From positions 1 through 38,743 of the forward strand of contig JABYQR010000408.1 in assembly GCA_022592445.1 (NCBI GenBank): DNA of 38,743 nt, given 5' to 3'. The notes below the pieces were generated by a model. That model saw only the letters and a list, made by a program, of their open reading frames with translations, made no database searches and was not told the DNA's origin. The DNA comes from Cytidiella melzeri (taxonomy: Eukaryota; Basidiomycota; Agaricomycetes; Polyporales; Irpicaceae). Made by a program: the position numbers and the translations under genes. This document shows positions 10,070 through 20,202 of this stretch, one piece after another (position 1 is the first letter of the stretch; each line of letters begins with the position of its first letter).

Positions 10070-11971
10070 TCATCGCCTCGATAAACTAAGACCAGGGACT
10101 CTACCATCTGCCCACTCGAGGTCAGATGCAATGGCTTCTGTGATGTTCTCCAACGGTTTCCAAGGAATGGAGTCGAAGAGTGCTTTGGGCAATTTCTGGG
10201 GTGCATTGGTATGTCTGGCGTGGAACTCTGCAATGCTCTCTTTCACATTGGTCAGATTTACTGCAGGTTCCCACGTTACGTCGCCTTCTCCATAGCCTTT
10301 CCATTTGACTAAGTACTGCATTTGCTTCCGATAGATCCGACTGTCTAGGATCTTCTCAACTTCGTAGACTTGTTGATCATCTACTATGATTGGTGCTGGT
10401 GGTTCCGGTATGAGGCCGTTTACTTCGTTTCCTCTGTACGGAGATAGCCGTTCAACGTTGATGTTGTCGTGAATACGATATCCGGATTTGAGTTTGATCC
10501 GATATGTATGTTCACCGGTTTTCTGAAGAACTGTGAATGGACCGAGTTGTCTAGGCCCTAGCTTGTCAGACTGCTGATGTACTTTGACGTTCTTGGAAGA
10601 CAACCACACGAGGTCCCCTTCCTTGAAGACTGGAGTAGTTCTGCGGGTGTATGCGGAAGCTTCGGCCATCTTTTCCTTAGATAGACGCGAGGCAGCTTCG
10701 GCTTCTGCCCGAACCTGTCTGAGCTTTTCTAGACGTGCATCTAGATTCGGCATTCGGCTCTGACGTCCGACTGGTATGGTGAAATCTGGTAGGTACCCGT
10801 ACATGACTTCAAACGGAGAGTGCTGCGTAGATGAGTTGACACGAGAGTTGATGGCGAATTCAGCCACTGGGATGTATTCTGCCCAATCATCTTGTCGTTG
10901 ATCAACAAAGAGTCGTAGAATCTTTTCTACTTCTTGGTTGACTCTTTCCGTTTGACCGTTAGCCTGAGGATGATAGGCTGTAGTCATAGCGCCAGTGATG
11001 CCTAGCCGTTTGTACAACGCTTGCATGACACGAGCCGCAAACTGAGGTCCTCTATCAGATATGAACTGTCGGGGAATACCATGGAGCCTGAAGACTTCTT
11101 TGATGTGTAGGTCGGCTATGCCATCCGCTGTAACAGTAGACTGGGTCGGGATTACATGACTTTGTTTGCTATACAAGTCTGTGTATACTGCAATCATGTC
11201 AAATCCATTGCTTCGTGGAAGAGGTCCGACTAAGTCTACGCCAACCACCTGCCAGGGTCCCTCTGGTACTTCAATGGGCTGTATCGGAACGACAGGATGC
11301 TGCGCCGGTTTGGCTCGCTGACATTTGTCACATCCGAGTACGTACTGCTCTACAAAGGATGCCATGCGAGGCCACCAATAATGCCGTGTGACTAGTTCCA
11401 GGGTTGCATGTTTGCCAGGATGTCCTGCCGGTAACACATCATGACATCGTCGTACAATTTCCCGGCGAACTTCGCGATCCTTCGGAATGTATAGCTTCCC
11501 TTTGTAGTACACCAGTCCATTGTCTTCCTCCCACTCAAGTCCACCATCGGTCAACTTCCGGGGTCCATCCTTCCTAAGCTTGGCTAGTCCCTGGACTACC
11601 TCTGCTTCTCGAATGCTGATATCCTTAATCCGTGACTCTAACGGATCAGGTTCCGGGGTACTCGAGGCGGCTATTGTCTGGAAGTATTCGGGTTTCAGTA
11701 CAACTTGTTCCTTGTTGTCTGATGCATCTAGAACTTCCAAGGTTCTGACCCGGGATAATGGGTCGCCTTGAGTGAGGGTCTTTCCGGGTTTGTGCGTTAA
11801 AACAAAGTCAAACCGGCTCAGATACAAAGACCACCGAGCTTGTCGTCTGGACAAGTCCTGGGCGGTACGCCAGTACTGCAAATTCTGATGATCTGTGATG
11901 ATCTCGAAGGGCGCGGGTAATCCTTCCAGATAATGACGCCAATCTTCAAGAGCTCTGATGATAGCAAGCAT
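10070..11971 (-). pseudogene. A1 pol, C-terminal part: RNase H end, integrase, chromodomain
   Basis: A 633-codon frame. Residues 1-74 complete RNase H. The integrase zinc-binding segment has H184-x3-H188 and C214-x2-C217. The DDE core is D246 (VGVDLVG), D306 (ISDRGPQF) and E342 (NGQTE), with the usual 35 residues between the last two. A GPF-like module follows, and a chromodomain covers about 535-585 (YEVEKILDSR, QYLVKWKGY, WEPAVNL), known in this clade to target insertion to heterochromatin. The part is intact and all catalytic residues are present. It is cut off from the rest of pol by one stop: the codon before MLAI is TGA where element C has CGG (Arg), consistent with CGA changed to TGA. 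Confidence 0.9.
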
Positions 11972-12457
11972 TTCTCAATCATAGATCTCGTAGTTCCGTT
12001 CCGCTTCGGCCATAGACTGAGACCAAAACGCTACCGGGTGCCATTGTCCATCCTCTAGTTTCTGCAACAGAACTCCTCCAGTCGCAAAGCCAGACGCATC
12101 AACTTCAATACGTGTGGGGCGATCGGGTTCCCATGTGACTAGAATAGGTTCCTGAGTGAACGCATCTTTGAGCATCTGAAAGGCGTTCTGCTGTGCTTCT
12201 CCCCACTTCCAAGGTTGGTCCTTCTTGGTGAGATCGTGGAGGGGACGAGTATGCCGTGCAAAGTCCTTGATGAAACGTCGGTAGAAGTTGGCAAATCCAA
12301 TGAAGCCTCGTACATCACGGAGGTTCTGTGGTACCGGCCAGTTGGTGATAGCTTCTATTTTACCCGAGTCCATACGGATCTTTCCGTTACCGATGATTAA
12401 ACCTAGATACTCGACTTGTGACTGTTCAAATTCGCATTTTTCGGGGCGAAGATACAA
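11972..12457 (-). pseudogene. A1 pol, middle part: RT thumb and RNase H
   Basis: 160 codons from [10 protein letters not shown] (RT thumb) through FIGFANFYRRFI and HDLTKK to the RNase H segment (IEVDASGFATGG). The frame ends at TGA 11972-11974 after YEIYD. The upstream junction to the RT part near 12460-12520 is frameshifted, with short sequence differences from element C there. The RNase H catalytic Asp in VDASG is present. Confidence 0.85.
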
Positions 12458-13715
12458 GTCGTTGGCTTCAAGTCGAGATAGTACCTCATGAACAATTTTC
12501 CGGTGTTCCCAATGTCTGAACTGAAGACAAGGATGTCATCTAAGTAGACCGAGACTTTTCCTTCCGCAATGAGATCAGCAAAGATGGAATTCATCATTGC
12601 TTGAAACGTGGCCGGAGAATTGGTCATGCCAAACAACATCACCTTAGGCTCAAACAGCCCTCGGTTTGTCACAAATGCACCCTTCCATTCGTCATTTTCT
12701 TTGATCCGAATGTTATGATAACCCCATCGTACGTCAAACTTGGTGAAGATTCTGGCTTGACGAAGCCGATTGGTAATATCTGATACCAAGGGGAGTGGGT
12801 AGCGGTTTTTGATTGTGATGTCATTTAACCTTCGATAATCCTGAACAAGCCGGAGCTTGCCGTCCTTCTTCTTGACGAAGAATACCGGTGAGGCCATAGG
12901 CGATTTGGAGGGAACAATATATCCTTTCGCTAGGTTTTCCTCAATAAACTTGTCCAGCTCCGCTTGTTCATTCGGAGACATGGGGTAGACCTTGGATCTG
13001 AACATCTTTGGGTTCTCGTCAGATCAATCGTATGATCCCAGGGCTGATGCTCGGGGAGACGCTGTGATGCTTCTTCTGAAAAGACTTTCTGGTGTCTGCG
13101 GTATTCCTCTGGAACCATCTGTTCGAACGTCCGTTGTTCTTTAGATTGATGGGCTTTAGCAGCGATGTCTGTGGAGTACGTAAAGCTGGCACAGGACCAA
13201 AGTTCTTCTTTTGTGTCCTGAATGATACCGGCTCTGAGCCAGGCTCGTCTCTGTTTCCGATTGGCTGTGATAGACTGGAAGGGTTCGAAGTCTTCTTCGG
13301 CTTCCAGTTCCATTTCTCCGGTAGCCCAATTGATCTTGGGGTTTGCTTTGCGAAGCCAGGGTAGACCTAGAATGCAGTCTTCTGGTCCGATGTCTGTGAC
13401 CAAAAAGGTTGCATTTTCTTTGATAGCCCCAACTTGTAGTTCGAGCTCTGCTCTGTGTGTTATACGTCCTCCTTGATTTAGAGTCCCATCGATGTTATGG
13501 AGTGGGATCTGTCTTTCTAAGGGGACCGTACGTACTCGGTGCCGATTGACAAAGTCTTGACTCAGGAATAAAGCGGTGGCTCCTGAGTCAATCATGGCTC
13601 TGATGCCTTGTTCTCTAAACACTCCTTTGAGCGTGATAGGAACTCGGAAGTGCATGCTAAGCGGGTCTATTTCGGGTACTATGCAGGACGACAAGGTTTC
13701 AAAGTAGTTATACAT
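12403..13715 (-). pseudogene. A1 pol, N-terminal part: protease and reverse transcriptase
   Basis: The frame 12930-13715 holds an aspartic protease (MIDSGATALFLS, later ILGLPWL). A frameshift near 13000 moves reading to 12403-13005, which holds the RT palm: [24 protein letters not shown] (catalytic D91 of that frame), and YLDDIL (D156, D157). The catalytic residues are intact. Gag-pol connection is by a -1 shift at the GAT TTT TAG motif near 13890. Confidence 0.85.
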
Positions 13716-13861
13716 GTCGTTAAATAAAACTGAAGACTGCGAATCAGGCTGCTGCGCGAGGCTGGGTATTTACTACAGGGGAGCTAAAAACTGTGTCCGT
13801 GGGGGAATCATCATTGTCCTCCACTTCTTCTATATAGGTCTTTCCAGAGGGACTCGAGGGT

Positions 13862-15426
13862 GCGGTTTCACCTGGAGTCCGTTCTAAAAATCCCTTTGAT
13901 TCCCAGCTGCTTGACTTGGTCCGTGAGCGATGACATCTGCTTCATGATGGCATCGTAGTCAAACGGAGTTGAAGAAGAGCTGGCACGGTTGCGGCGGGCG
14001 GGTAGGTAAGGGCCTCGCGGACGAGGACGACGAGGGGGCCGAAGTGGACGGATCGAAAAGAGTGCTGGCAGCCACCTTCTGTTGCCTAGGTGGGTACCCA
14101 AGGAACCGGCTTTGGCAACTTGCGTCTGATGGTTGCCACCACAATGTCCGCACAGTCACGATCATGTTTCCGTCCTTCTTCTGATGATCCTTGATCCGCA
14201 TCCGTAACATCTCCGTTCATGCCTTCATGAAGTCGGCGCGTGTTTTTCCGTTGGTCCAACTTTGTAGCATCGATTTCCATGGCATTGGAGTCACGAGGTG
14301 CTTGGACGAAGGGAGCCGGGGACGAGGTGGAGACCGGGTGGTTTTGAACAGTTGGGGACCGTTCGACCTTGTTCACGAGCTTTCTCTTGAGCTCGAACAC
14401 GAAGACGATTGTCAATGTCTGTAGCAACATTGATAGATCTACGAGAGTGACGTGGGCCTTGCGGTGTGAACCAGTCATCCTTGATGGTAGTACTTAGGTG
14501 TTCGTAGTACCGATCACGAAGGTCTTGTGTCGAGTAACCGGTCCTGTCCATGATTTCCCTGAATCGGCCGTGTATCCGGAACCGTTTTCTTGCCTTGCCA
14601 TAGCTCCCTGAGCTTGGCCTTAGCATCTACCATTTCGTCACTGGTTCAAATCGTGCTTTGAACGCCGCCTTGAATCGTCCCATCACCATTGAATGCCATT
14701 TGATGGCTGGCAATCAAATCCATGTGGGGCGTAGCCCAAACTGCTGCATCTCGGTCATGAATGACAGGGCCGACGAATCCAAAGATGGTCTAACCGGGTC
14801 TGACCACCTTGGGCATTGTACGGCGACAGCTTCTCATTAAACTGTGCGTACATTGAGAAGGCAGCTAAAAGCGACGCGCGTCACTACTGCATTGCCCTTG
14901 AAACTGCGGGTTTCTCTACAACCCTTTCCCTTGACCTGTTGTTGACCGGTTGCTGGTTTTGAACCAGCGCTGTGATGCTTGTGTCAGCTGTTGCTGACCA
15001 GGAGTAGCGCATGCAGAAGTTGTTCTGCTGTGGGGGGTGGAGACGGTTCTTGTGTGGGGGCCGGGGTTGCTACCCTCGAAGCATGCTGGGAGACATTGGT
15101 AGAGTCCATCGGGTATTGTTCCTGCGTGAAGGTTCGATCGAAGTCTTCTTCAGGTTCAGGTAGTGGTGGGAGAGATTCAAGAATGCGATCTTCCTGCCAG
15201 TGATGAATGGGTCAATACTGATTTGCGTAACGACCAGGATATTCTACTCTGTTGTAGCGGTTGGGACACGGTTGTATCTCACAAGTTTGGTGTCCTTCTT
15301 CTGAGTCGTAGCACTCGTCTCTGACGGTCTGGTTGTTGAAGGCGTGCGGATAGTTTTCGCAAGGAAGATGTCTCTGGACCAAATGCTACTATTGGGACTT
15401 TGGGAAGCCACACTGTATTCTACTCA
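13862..15426 (-). pseudogene. A1 gag, heavily frameshifted
   Basis: Alignment by eye to the A2 gag shows the same order: initiator region MDSTNVSQHAS near 15106, Gln-rich stretch, capsid-like domain (FREIMDRTGYSTQD near 14540), a Pro/Ser linker, a CCHC-type zinc-knuckle region around 14130-14200 and a tail ending before GAT TTT TAG. At least four frame changes separate these blocks. Known role of gag: forms the virus-like particle and binds RNA. This copy cannot encode it. Confidence 0.7.
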
Positions 15427-16222
15427 GAACGAGATGAAGTACTCGTCTGCCCAGACTTTGTCTAACGCTTTGAAACCTGCTCGTAGTTCCTCCTTAGACC
15501 CGTGAAGCTGACTTTCCCAATTGCCTTCAATCCCCAATCCAGCAGCTGCCACTCACGATGAGTGATGACAGGGGCTCGGGTTGGTAGTTCCTCTAGAAGC
15601 TTTTCTAGCTTCTGTTTCTCCTGTTCAAACTGACGCTTCGTATCTTTGTGAAGCTGGTGGTATTTGTCGATGGTGGGGAGGATTGACAGATGAAGATACC
15701 GCAAAGGTCTTCAACAGTGTGCTTGCGGAAGTCGATGAGAGTTGGCTTAGCTGCTATAAGGGCTGCGCTAGGGTTGGTAGCGGGCCGGGCTGGGAAGCGT
15801 TCTGCTAATGAAGGCTTCTTAGGGAGACTTGCTAATGCCTCAGCTCGTTCGCGTGCCGTGCGGACGGCGAACTCTTTGGATTCGGCGCGGAGTTTTTCAA
15901 ACTCCTCTACTGTGGGGAATCTGTGTGTGAGGGCAGAACCCTTGGGTTTACAACGACCGACGTAAGAGGCAATAGCCTTTAGTTCCTTCTCTGTGTACTT
16001 GTAACTCTTGCCACGTGCGTGGTCTGCGTCAAGTTGATCAAACACGGCCTGAGGTAGGGCACGGTGGATCTGGACTTCTCGACGCGCTTGATTCAGATCC
16101 TTATGCAAAGGATCTGGGCGAGCAGTGAAACGGGAGTGGGATTCTTTTGGCACTAAGAATCAACCACGGAAAGTGAACGAGTCAGCGATCAAGCACGTCA
16201 AGACGGACGGCGATGGCTTACT
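15427..16222 (-). pseudogene. A1 ORF1, start codon assembled by splicing
   Basis: An ORF of unknown function upstream of gag. No ATG opens the frame in genomic DNA: it begins TGCCAAAAGAA right after a TTCTTAG acceptor. Splicing from GAGA|GTAAGC (A at 16222) over a 69-bp intron (16153-16221) would create ATG CCA AAA. The protein is basic and helical, with the block LIDFRKHTVEDL and, near the end, WQLLDWGLKAIGKVSF and LRRNYEQV, all shared with element C. A deletion near 15700 shifts the frame and removes about 10 residues present in A2, and another base is missing near 15475. I recognise no known domain. Confidence 0.7.
16153..16221 (-). other. Leader intron of A1 (69 bp)
   Basis: GTAAGC donor and TTCTTAG acceptor. 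A2 has the same intron, also 69 bp. Retained in both genomic copies, so the RNA that was reverse transcribed was unspliced here. Confidence 0.65.
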
Positions 16223-16314
16223 CTCAAACGTAGGGGGGAATAAACTTTTTTAAAACTGGGGGGACAGGAGGACTTGATCCAAGCTAAGGGCAGTCGTGCC
16301 GGTAGCTGTGTGGT

Positions 16315-16324
16315 ATCTTGACCT
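16315..16324 (-). promoter_or_regulatory. Self-primer binding site of A1
   Basis: Minus-strand AGGTCAAGAT, 2 nt after the 5' LTR end, exactly complementary to ATCTTGACCT in the LTR (plus-strand complement at 16543-16552). No TGG-type tRNA primer site is present. Confidence 0.8.
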
Positions 16325-16326
16325 AA

Positions 16327-17048
16327 TGTCGCGGAGCGACTGCTGCTATGCTGATAACCCTAAAAAGGGAGTGAAGTAGAGAGGAAGGGGGTGGATCTCC
16401 AACAACGACAACGAGGTCAAAGTCGATGATGAGCAGGCGAGCAGGCACTAGGGCCGGATACTGGCAGTGCAAATGACGAAGTTAATATCATGTTTATACT
16501 AGGTTACATTGAGTAACTCACCTGGCAGTGCAAATGACGAAGAGGTCAAGATGCAGAACCAGGGAGGGTAAGGGGTACTATATATATACTGTGTCTGGAT
16601 GGTCTGTGCACCAGTTCCCACACTAGGGACTGGAGTAACTGTGGGACTGGAGTAACAATAGAACAATAATGAACCCGAGTAACTGTCAAGGACCTGAGTA
16701 ACTGTCAAGGACCAGGGTACGTAGAACAATAGAGCTAGAACAATACAACAATAGAACAATAGGATAAGAACAATAGAACAATAAGACCTGGGGGAATCCA
16801 TGGGGAATCTCCATCAATGGAAGAGGAACAATAGAACAATAGCCTAGGTTGATCTGGAACCGCTCCAGACTGAGTCTAGGGTTTGGGTCTGGACTATTGA
16901 TAAATAAGGCAGGATGTCACGTGACCCAGGTTAGGGTTAGGTCCGGTAACACTCCTAGCCGGAAAATAAGCGCTCTAGATAGGCGCCTAAGGCTATAAAC
17001 TTGTGACAATATTGGAAAAATCCGGTCTCTGTTGGACTATCCATGTCA
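16327..17048 (-). repeat. 5' LTR of A1
   Basis: 722 bp. In the minus direction: TGACATGG start, U3 with ten AACAATA motifs and a CACGTG, TATATATA box, self-primer, then an intron-like segment (16461-16521, 61 bp, GTGAGT to CAG) bounded on both sides by CTGGCAGTGCAAATGACGAA (plus-strand reading). Ends GCGACA. Confidence 0.9.
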
Positions 17049-17053
17049 AGAGA

Positions 17054-17166
17054 GTCCAGGCCGACGCCGGCACTACCCCATGCACACACAGGACCTCTCC
17101 TTTATGGAGATTTGTTTTGCACGCCACTGAGCTGACAAGCTCATCACACATTGTCACAAAGTCACC
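17054..17166 (+). other. Remainder of the B1 leader
   Basis: Sequence between the right AGAGA duplication of A1 and the ATG of B1 ORF1. No gene. CACACACAG at about 17083-17091 could be a splice acceptor. Confidence 0.4.
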
Positions 17167-17862
17167 ATGCCGCTTTCCCGCTACGTTGCCATCAGATCTG
17201 GTCGCAAGACCCCATACTCCATCCCTGTCCGCAACAAAGTCACAGGACTTCAAAAACGTCTCACTGTCTCAAAAGAGACACTTGATAAGTTCAAGGACGC
17301 TGGCAAGCCCCGCTGGCTCAAGTACCCCAATAACAAGCCCCTCATCAAGAGGATCAAACTTAAAGAGCAGGCTCGTATGACTATTGAGCACAAGGAGAAC
17401 CAAACTCGCATGAGCAAGGTCTCTCACCTCATGTCTCAACTCAGCCTTCTCGATTGTATTGAGAAGCAAGAGAAGAACAAAGCTGAGAAGCTTTCTCTTC
17501 TCCAGCGTATCGAGGAGTGCAATCAACACGCTTACATCCCCATTCCCACTTCGCTCCCCGCTTCTCTCCACTTCCGTAAAACAAAGCTTATGCTTCGTCA
17601 ACAGGAGTTCAAAGCAATGGTCACAGCAGCTTGTCAACGGCTTGAGCCTGTGCTCAAAAAGTTGGATGCATCTTTTGCAAGTGGTGGGCAATGTTCTAAC
17701 CACCAGCTCAACACTTGTTGAGAGAAAGCACAGCTGCTGATTGGTCGTGTTTTCATGATTGAACAGTGGTTCAAGGAGAATCATATGGACAAGATGTCAA
17801 ATGGGGAATGCAGGATGTTAAAAAAGGACTTAAAAAGGTTAGGTAGAATAAGTTTTGTGGAT
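17167..17862 (+). pseudogene. B1 ORF1, cut by A2
   Basis: Frame opens at its own ATG with MPLSRYVAIRSGRKT and runs 185 codons to TGA 17719-17721, then continues in the same frame for 47 codons up to the A2 insertion. The stop follows Cys (TGT TGA GAG) and fits CGA changed to TGA. The protein is very basic, with a Lys/Glu-rich helical middle. The last block (ECRMLKKDLKRLGRISFVD) parallels WQLLDWGLKAIGKVSFTGLR of families A and C, which is why I call it ORF1 of family B. Function unknown. TSD candidate TGGAT at 17858-17862. Confidence 0.55.
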
Positions 17863-19275
17863 TGACATGGATAGTCCAACAGAGACCGGATTTTTCCAAC
17901 AATGTCACAAGTTTACAGCCTCAGGCGCCTATCTAGAGCGTGTCATGGATGGCCTGACTAGCCCTTAATTTTCGCAATTTACCTCTTGTTTTTATCTGTA
18001 AAACTCCGGGCTGCAGCTCAGTTGCAACCTTCTCTGCATAAACTCCCTTTTCACGTCTATTAAGCGCCCGTATCACGTGGCTTAGACGCTCCACATGGTC
18101 ACATTACTTGCTACTACATCACACTGGCATGTGACTTAGCTTAAGTAAGACCACATGGCTACAACCACATGGCTCAGCCCATAGATAGATTCTCTCACGG
18201 GTAGAGTGCTTGGCAAGGTGTAGACAATAGCTATTGTTCCCCTTTAGGTAGTTCTTTTGTTCTTCGTTCACACGGCTTCTTTCAAAGCCTGCCCTCAACA
18301 TGGTCTGTGCGCAGGTCCCTGAAGTCTATATAAGCAGCTGCATGTACGCTCCTAGCCCCCATCTCGACCTCTTGGTCTTTACTGGGCTAGGTAAGCCACT
18401 CCCTCCTGTACTACACAGCTAGTAGTACTCAATGCTAACTTGGTCTTTACTGGGCTAGACATCTGTATAAGATTTATAGCTGGTGAGCGTATTGTGCTTC
18501 ACGCCTACCACCACCACTTCGTCGTTAACTGCTGCGTCGAACCCTTGTCTCCGCGTCAGAGCGCTGATTTTCCGGCTAGAAGCGTTACCGGACCTAACCC
18601 TAACCCGGGTCACGTGACATCTTGCCTTATTTATCAATAGTCCAGACCCCAACCCTAGACTCAATCTGGAGCAGTTCCAGATCAACCTAGGCTACTGTTC
18701 TATTGTTCAACTTCCATTGATAGGGATGCTCCAGGGATTCCCCCAGTTCTTATTGTCCTATTGTCTTCCGTGTATTGTCTTTTGTCCATTGTTAGGGATA
18801 TCCCCAGTTCCTATTGTTCTATTGTTCCTGATTCTATTGTTCTATTGTCTATTGTTCTAGTCCTATTGTTCTATGTACCCTGGTCCTTGACAGTTACTCA
18901 GGTCCTTGACAGTTACCCTGGTCCCTTATTGTTCTATTGTTACTCCAGCCCCACAAGTTACTCCAGTCTCTAGTGTGGGAACTGGTGCACAGACCACCCA
19001 GACACAGTATATATAGTACCCCTTACCCTCCCTGGTTCTGCATCTTGACCTCTTTGTCATTTGCACTGCCAGGTGAGTTACTCAATGTAACCTAGGATAA
19101 GCTTGATATTGACTTCGTCATTTGCACTGCCAGTATCCGGCCTCTGAGCCTGCTTGCCTGCTCATCATCGACTTTGACCTCGTTGTTGTCGTTGGAGATC
19201 CACTTCCACTTCCACTCCCCCTCTTCTTTGCCCTTGTTTAGGGTTCAGCAGTATAGCAGCAGTCGCACCGCAACA
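17863..19275 (+). repeat. 5' LTR of A2, split by solo LTR-C
   Basis: 17863-17940 and 18564-19275 together form a family-A LTR (TGACATGG to GCAACA). TATATATA at 19008-19015. ATCTTGACCT self-primer at 19042-19051. Intron-like segment 19073-19133 (61 bp, GTGAGT to CAG) bounded by GTCATTTGCACTGCCAG at 19056-19072 and 19117-19133. U3 is dense in TATTGTT. Confidence 0.85.
17941..18558 (+). repeat. Solo LTR-C
   Basis: 618 bp, TGTCATGG to GCGTCA, flanked by a perfect GAGCG duplication (17936-17940 and 18559-18563). Self-primer ATCTCGACCT at 18361-18370. It lacks the segment around CTTTATGGAAGGATG found in the other LTR-C copies. A solo LTR arises by recombination between the two LTRs of an inserted element. 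Confidence 0.9.
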
Positions 19276-19277
19276 TC

Positions 19278-19287
19278 AGGTCAAGAT
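19278..19287 (+). promoter_or_regulatory. Self-primer binding site of A2
   Basis: AGGTCAAGAT, 2 nt after the LTR end at 19275, exactly complementary to 19042-19051. Confidence 0.8.
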
Positions 19288-19379
19288 ACCACACAGCTAC
19301 CAGCACAACTGCCCTTAGCTTGGATCAAGTCTTCCTGCCCCCCCAGTTTTAAAAAGTTTATTCCCCCCTACGTTTGAGA

Positions 19380-19448
19380 GTAATCCATTGCCATCCGTCT
19401 TGACATGCTTGATTGCTAACTTGTTCACTTTCCGTGGTTGATTCTTAG
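19380..19448 (+). other. Leader intron of A2 that would create the ORF1 start codon
   Basis: 69 bp: GTAATC donor, GCTAAC branch point at 19415-19420, TTCTTAG acceptor. Joining A19379 to TG19449-19450 gives ATG CCA AAA. Upstream in the same frame there is a TAG near 19316 and no ATG after it, so translation of ORF1 needs either this splice or a non-AUG start. Confidence 0.65.
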
Positions 19449-20202
19449 TGCCAAAAGAATCCCACTTCCGTTTCACCGCTCGTCCAGATCCTTTGCACAA
19501 GGATCTGAACCAAGCATGTCGAGAAGTCCAGATTCATTGCGCCTTACCTAAGGCTGTGTTTGATCAACTCAACGCAGAGCACGCACGTGGCAAGAGTCAC
19601 AAGTACACGGAGAAGGAGCTTAAGGCTATTGCTTCATACGTCGGTCGTTGCAAACCCAAGGGCTCTTCCCTCACACAAAGATTCCCAACAGCAGAGGAGT
19701 TTGAGAAACTCTGCGCAGAATCCAAAGAGTTTGCCACCCGCACCGCACGCAAACGAGCTGAGGCATTAGCAAATCTCCCTAAGAAGCCTTCGTTGGCAGA
19801 ACGCTTCCCAGTCTGGCCCGCTACCAACCCTAGCGCAGCCCTCATAGCAGCAAACCTGACTCTCATCGACTTCCGCAAGCACACTGTTGAAGACCTCCGA
19901 GGTATCTTCACTCCCAAGCTCACCGCCACACTCCAATGTCTGTCGGTCCTCCCCACCATTGACAAGTACCACCAACTTCACAAAGATACAAAGCAACAAT
20001 TTGAGCAGGAGAAACAGAAGCTAGAGAAGCTTCTACATTACCAACCTGGGCCCCTGTCATCACTCATTGTAAGTGGCAGCTGCTGGATTGGGGATTAAAG
20101 GCAATTGGAGGAATCAGTTTCACAGGTCTAAGAAGGAACTACGAGCAGGTGTTCAAAGGGTTAGATAAAGTTTGCGCGGACGAGTACTTCATCTCGTTCT
20201 AA
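19449..20202 (+). pseudogene. A2 ORF1
   Basis: About 245 codons after the splice-made ATG. Starts MPKESHFRF; helical basic region; LIDFRKHTVEDLRGIF; PKL; then WQLLDWGLKAIGG, LRRNYEQV, and DEYFISF before TAA 20200-20202. A small substitution near 20034 shifts the frame. The end of the frame is continuous with the gag-proximal segment past the TAA. Conserved between families A and C but unknown to me. Confidence 0.65.

Larger units (their letters stand above)
9330..17048 (-). mobile_element. Element A1: full-length chromodomain Ty3/gypsy retrotransposon
   Basis: 7,719 bp with paired 722-bp LTRs, flanked by the 5-bp duplication AGAGA (9325-9329 and 17049-17053). Order in the minus direction: LTR, self-primer site, leader intron, ORF1, gag with zinc knuckle, protease, RT, RNase H, integrase, chromodomain, polypurine tract, LTR. 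Chromodomain plus self-priming layout places it with Tf1/sushi-like chromoviruses. The LTRs differ at only about three positions that I can see, yet ORF1, gag and pol carry several frameshifts and a stop, so it was probably defective when it inserted (or the indels are assembly errors). Confidence 0.9.

Noticed and set aside
10035..10295. Plus-strand ORFs over the A1 pol
   Set aside because: Shadows of the minus-strand integrase and chromodomain frame.
16300..16326. tRNA primer binding site for A1
   Set aside because: The bases after the LTR do not start with TGG or match a tRNA 3' end that I know, while the match to the element's own transcript start is exact.
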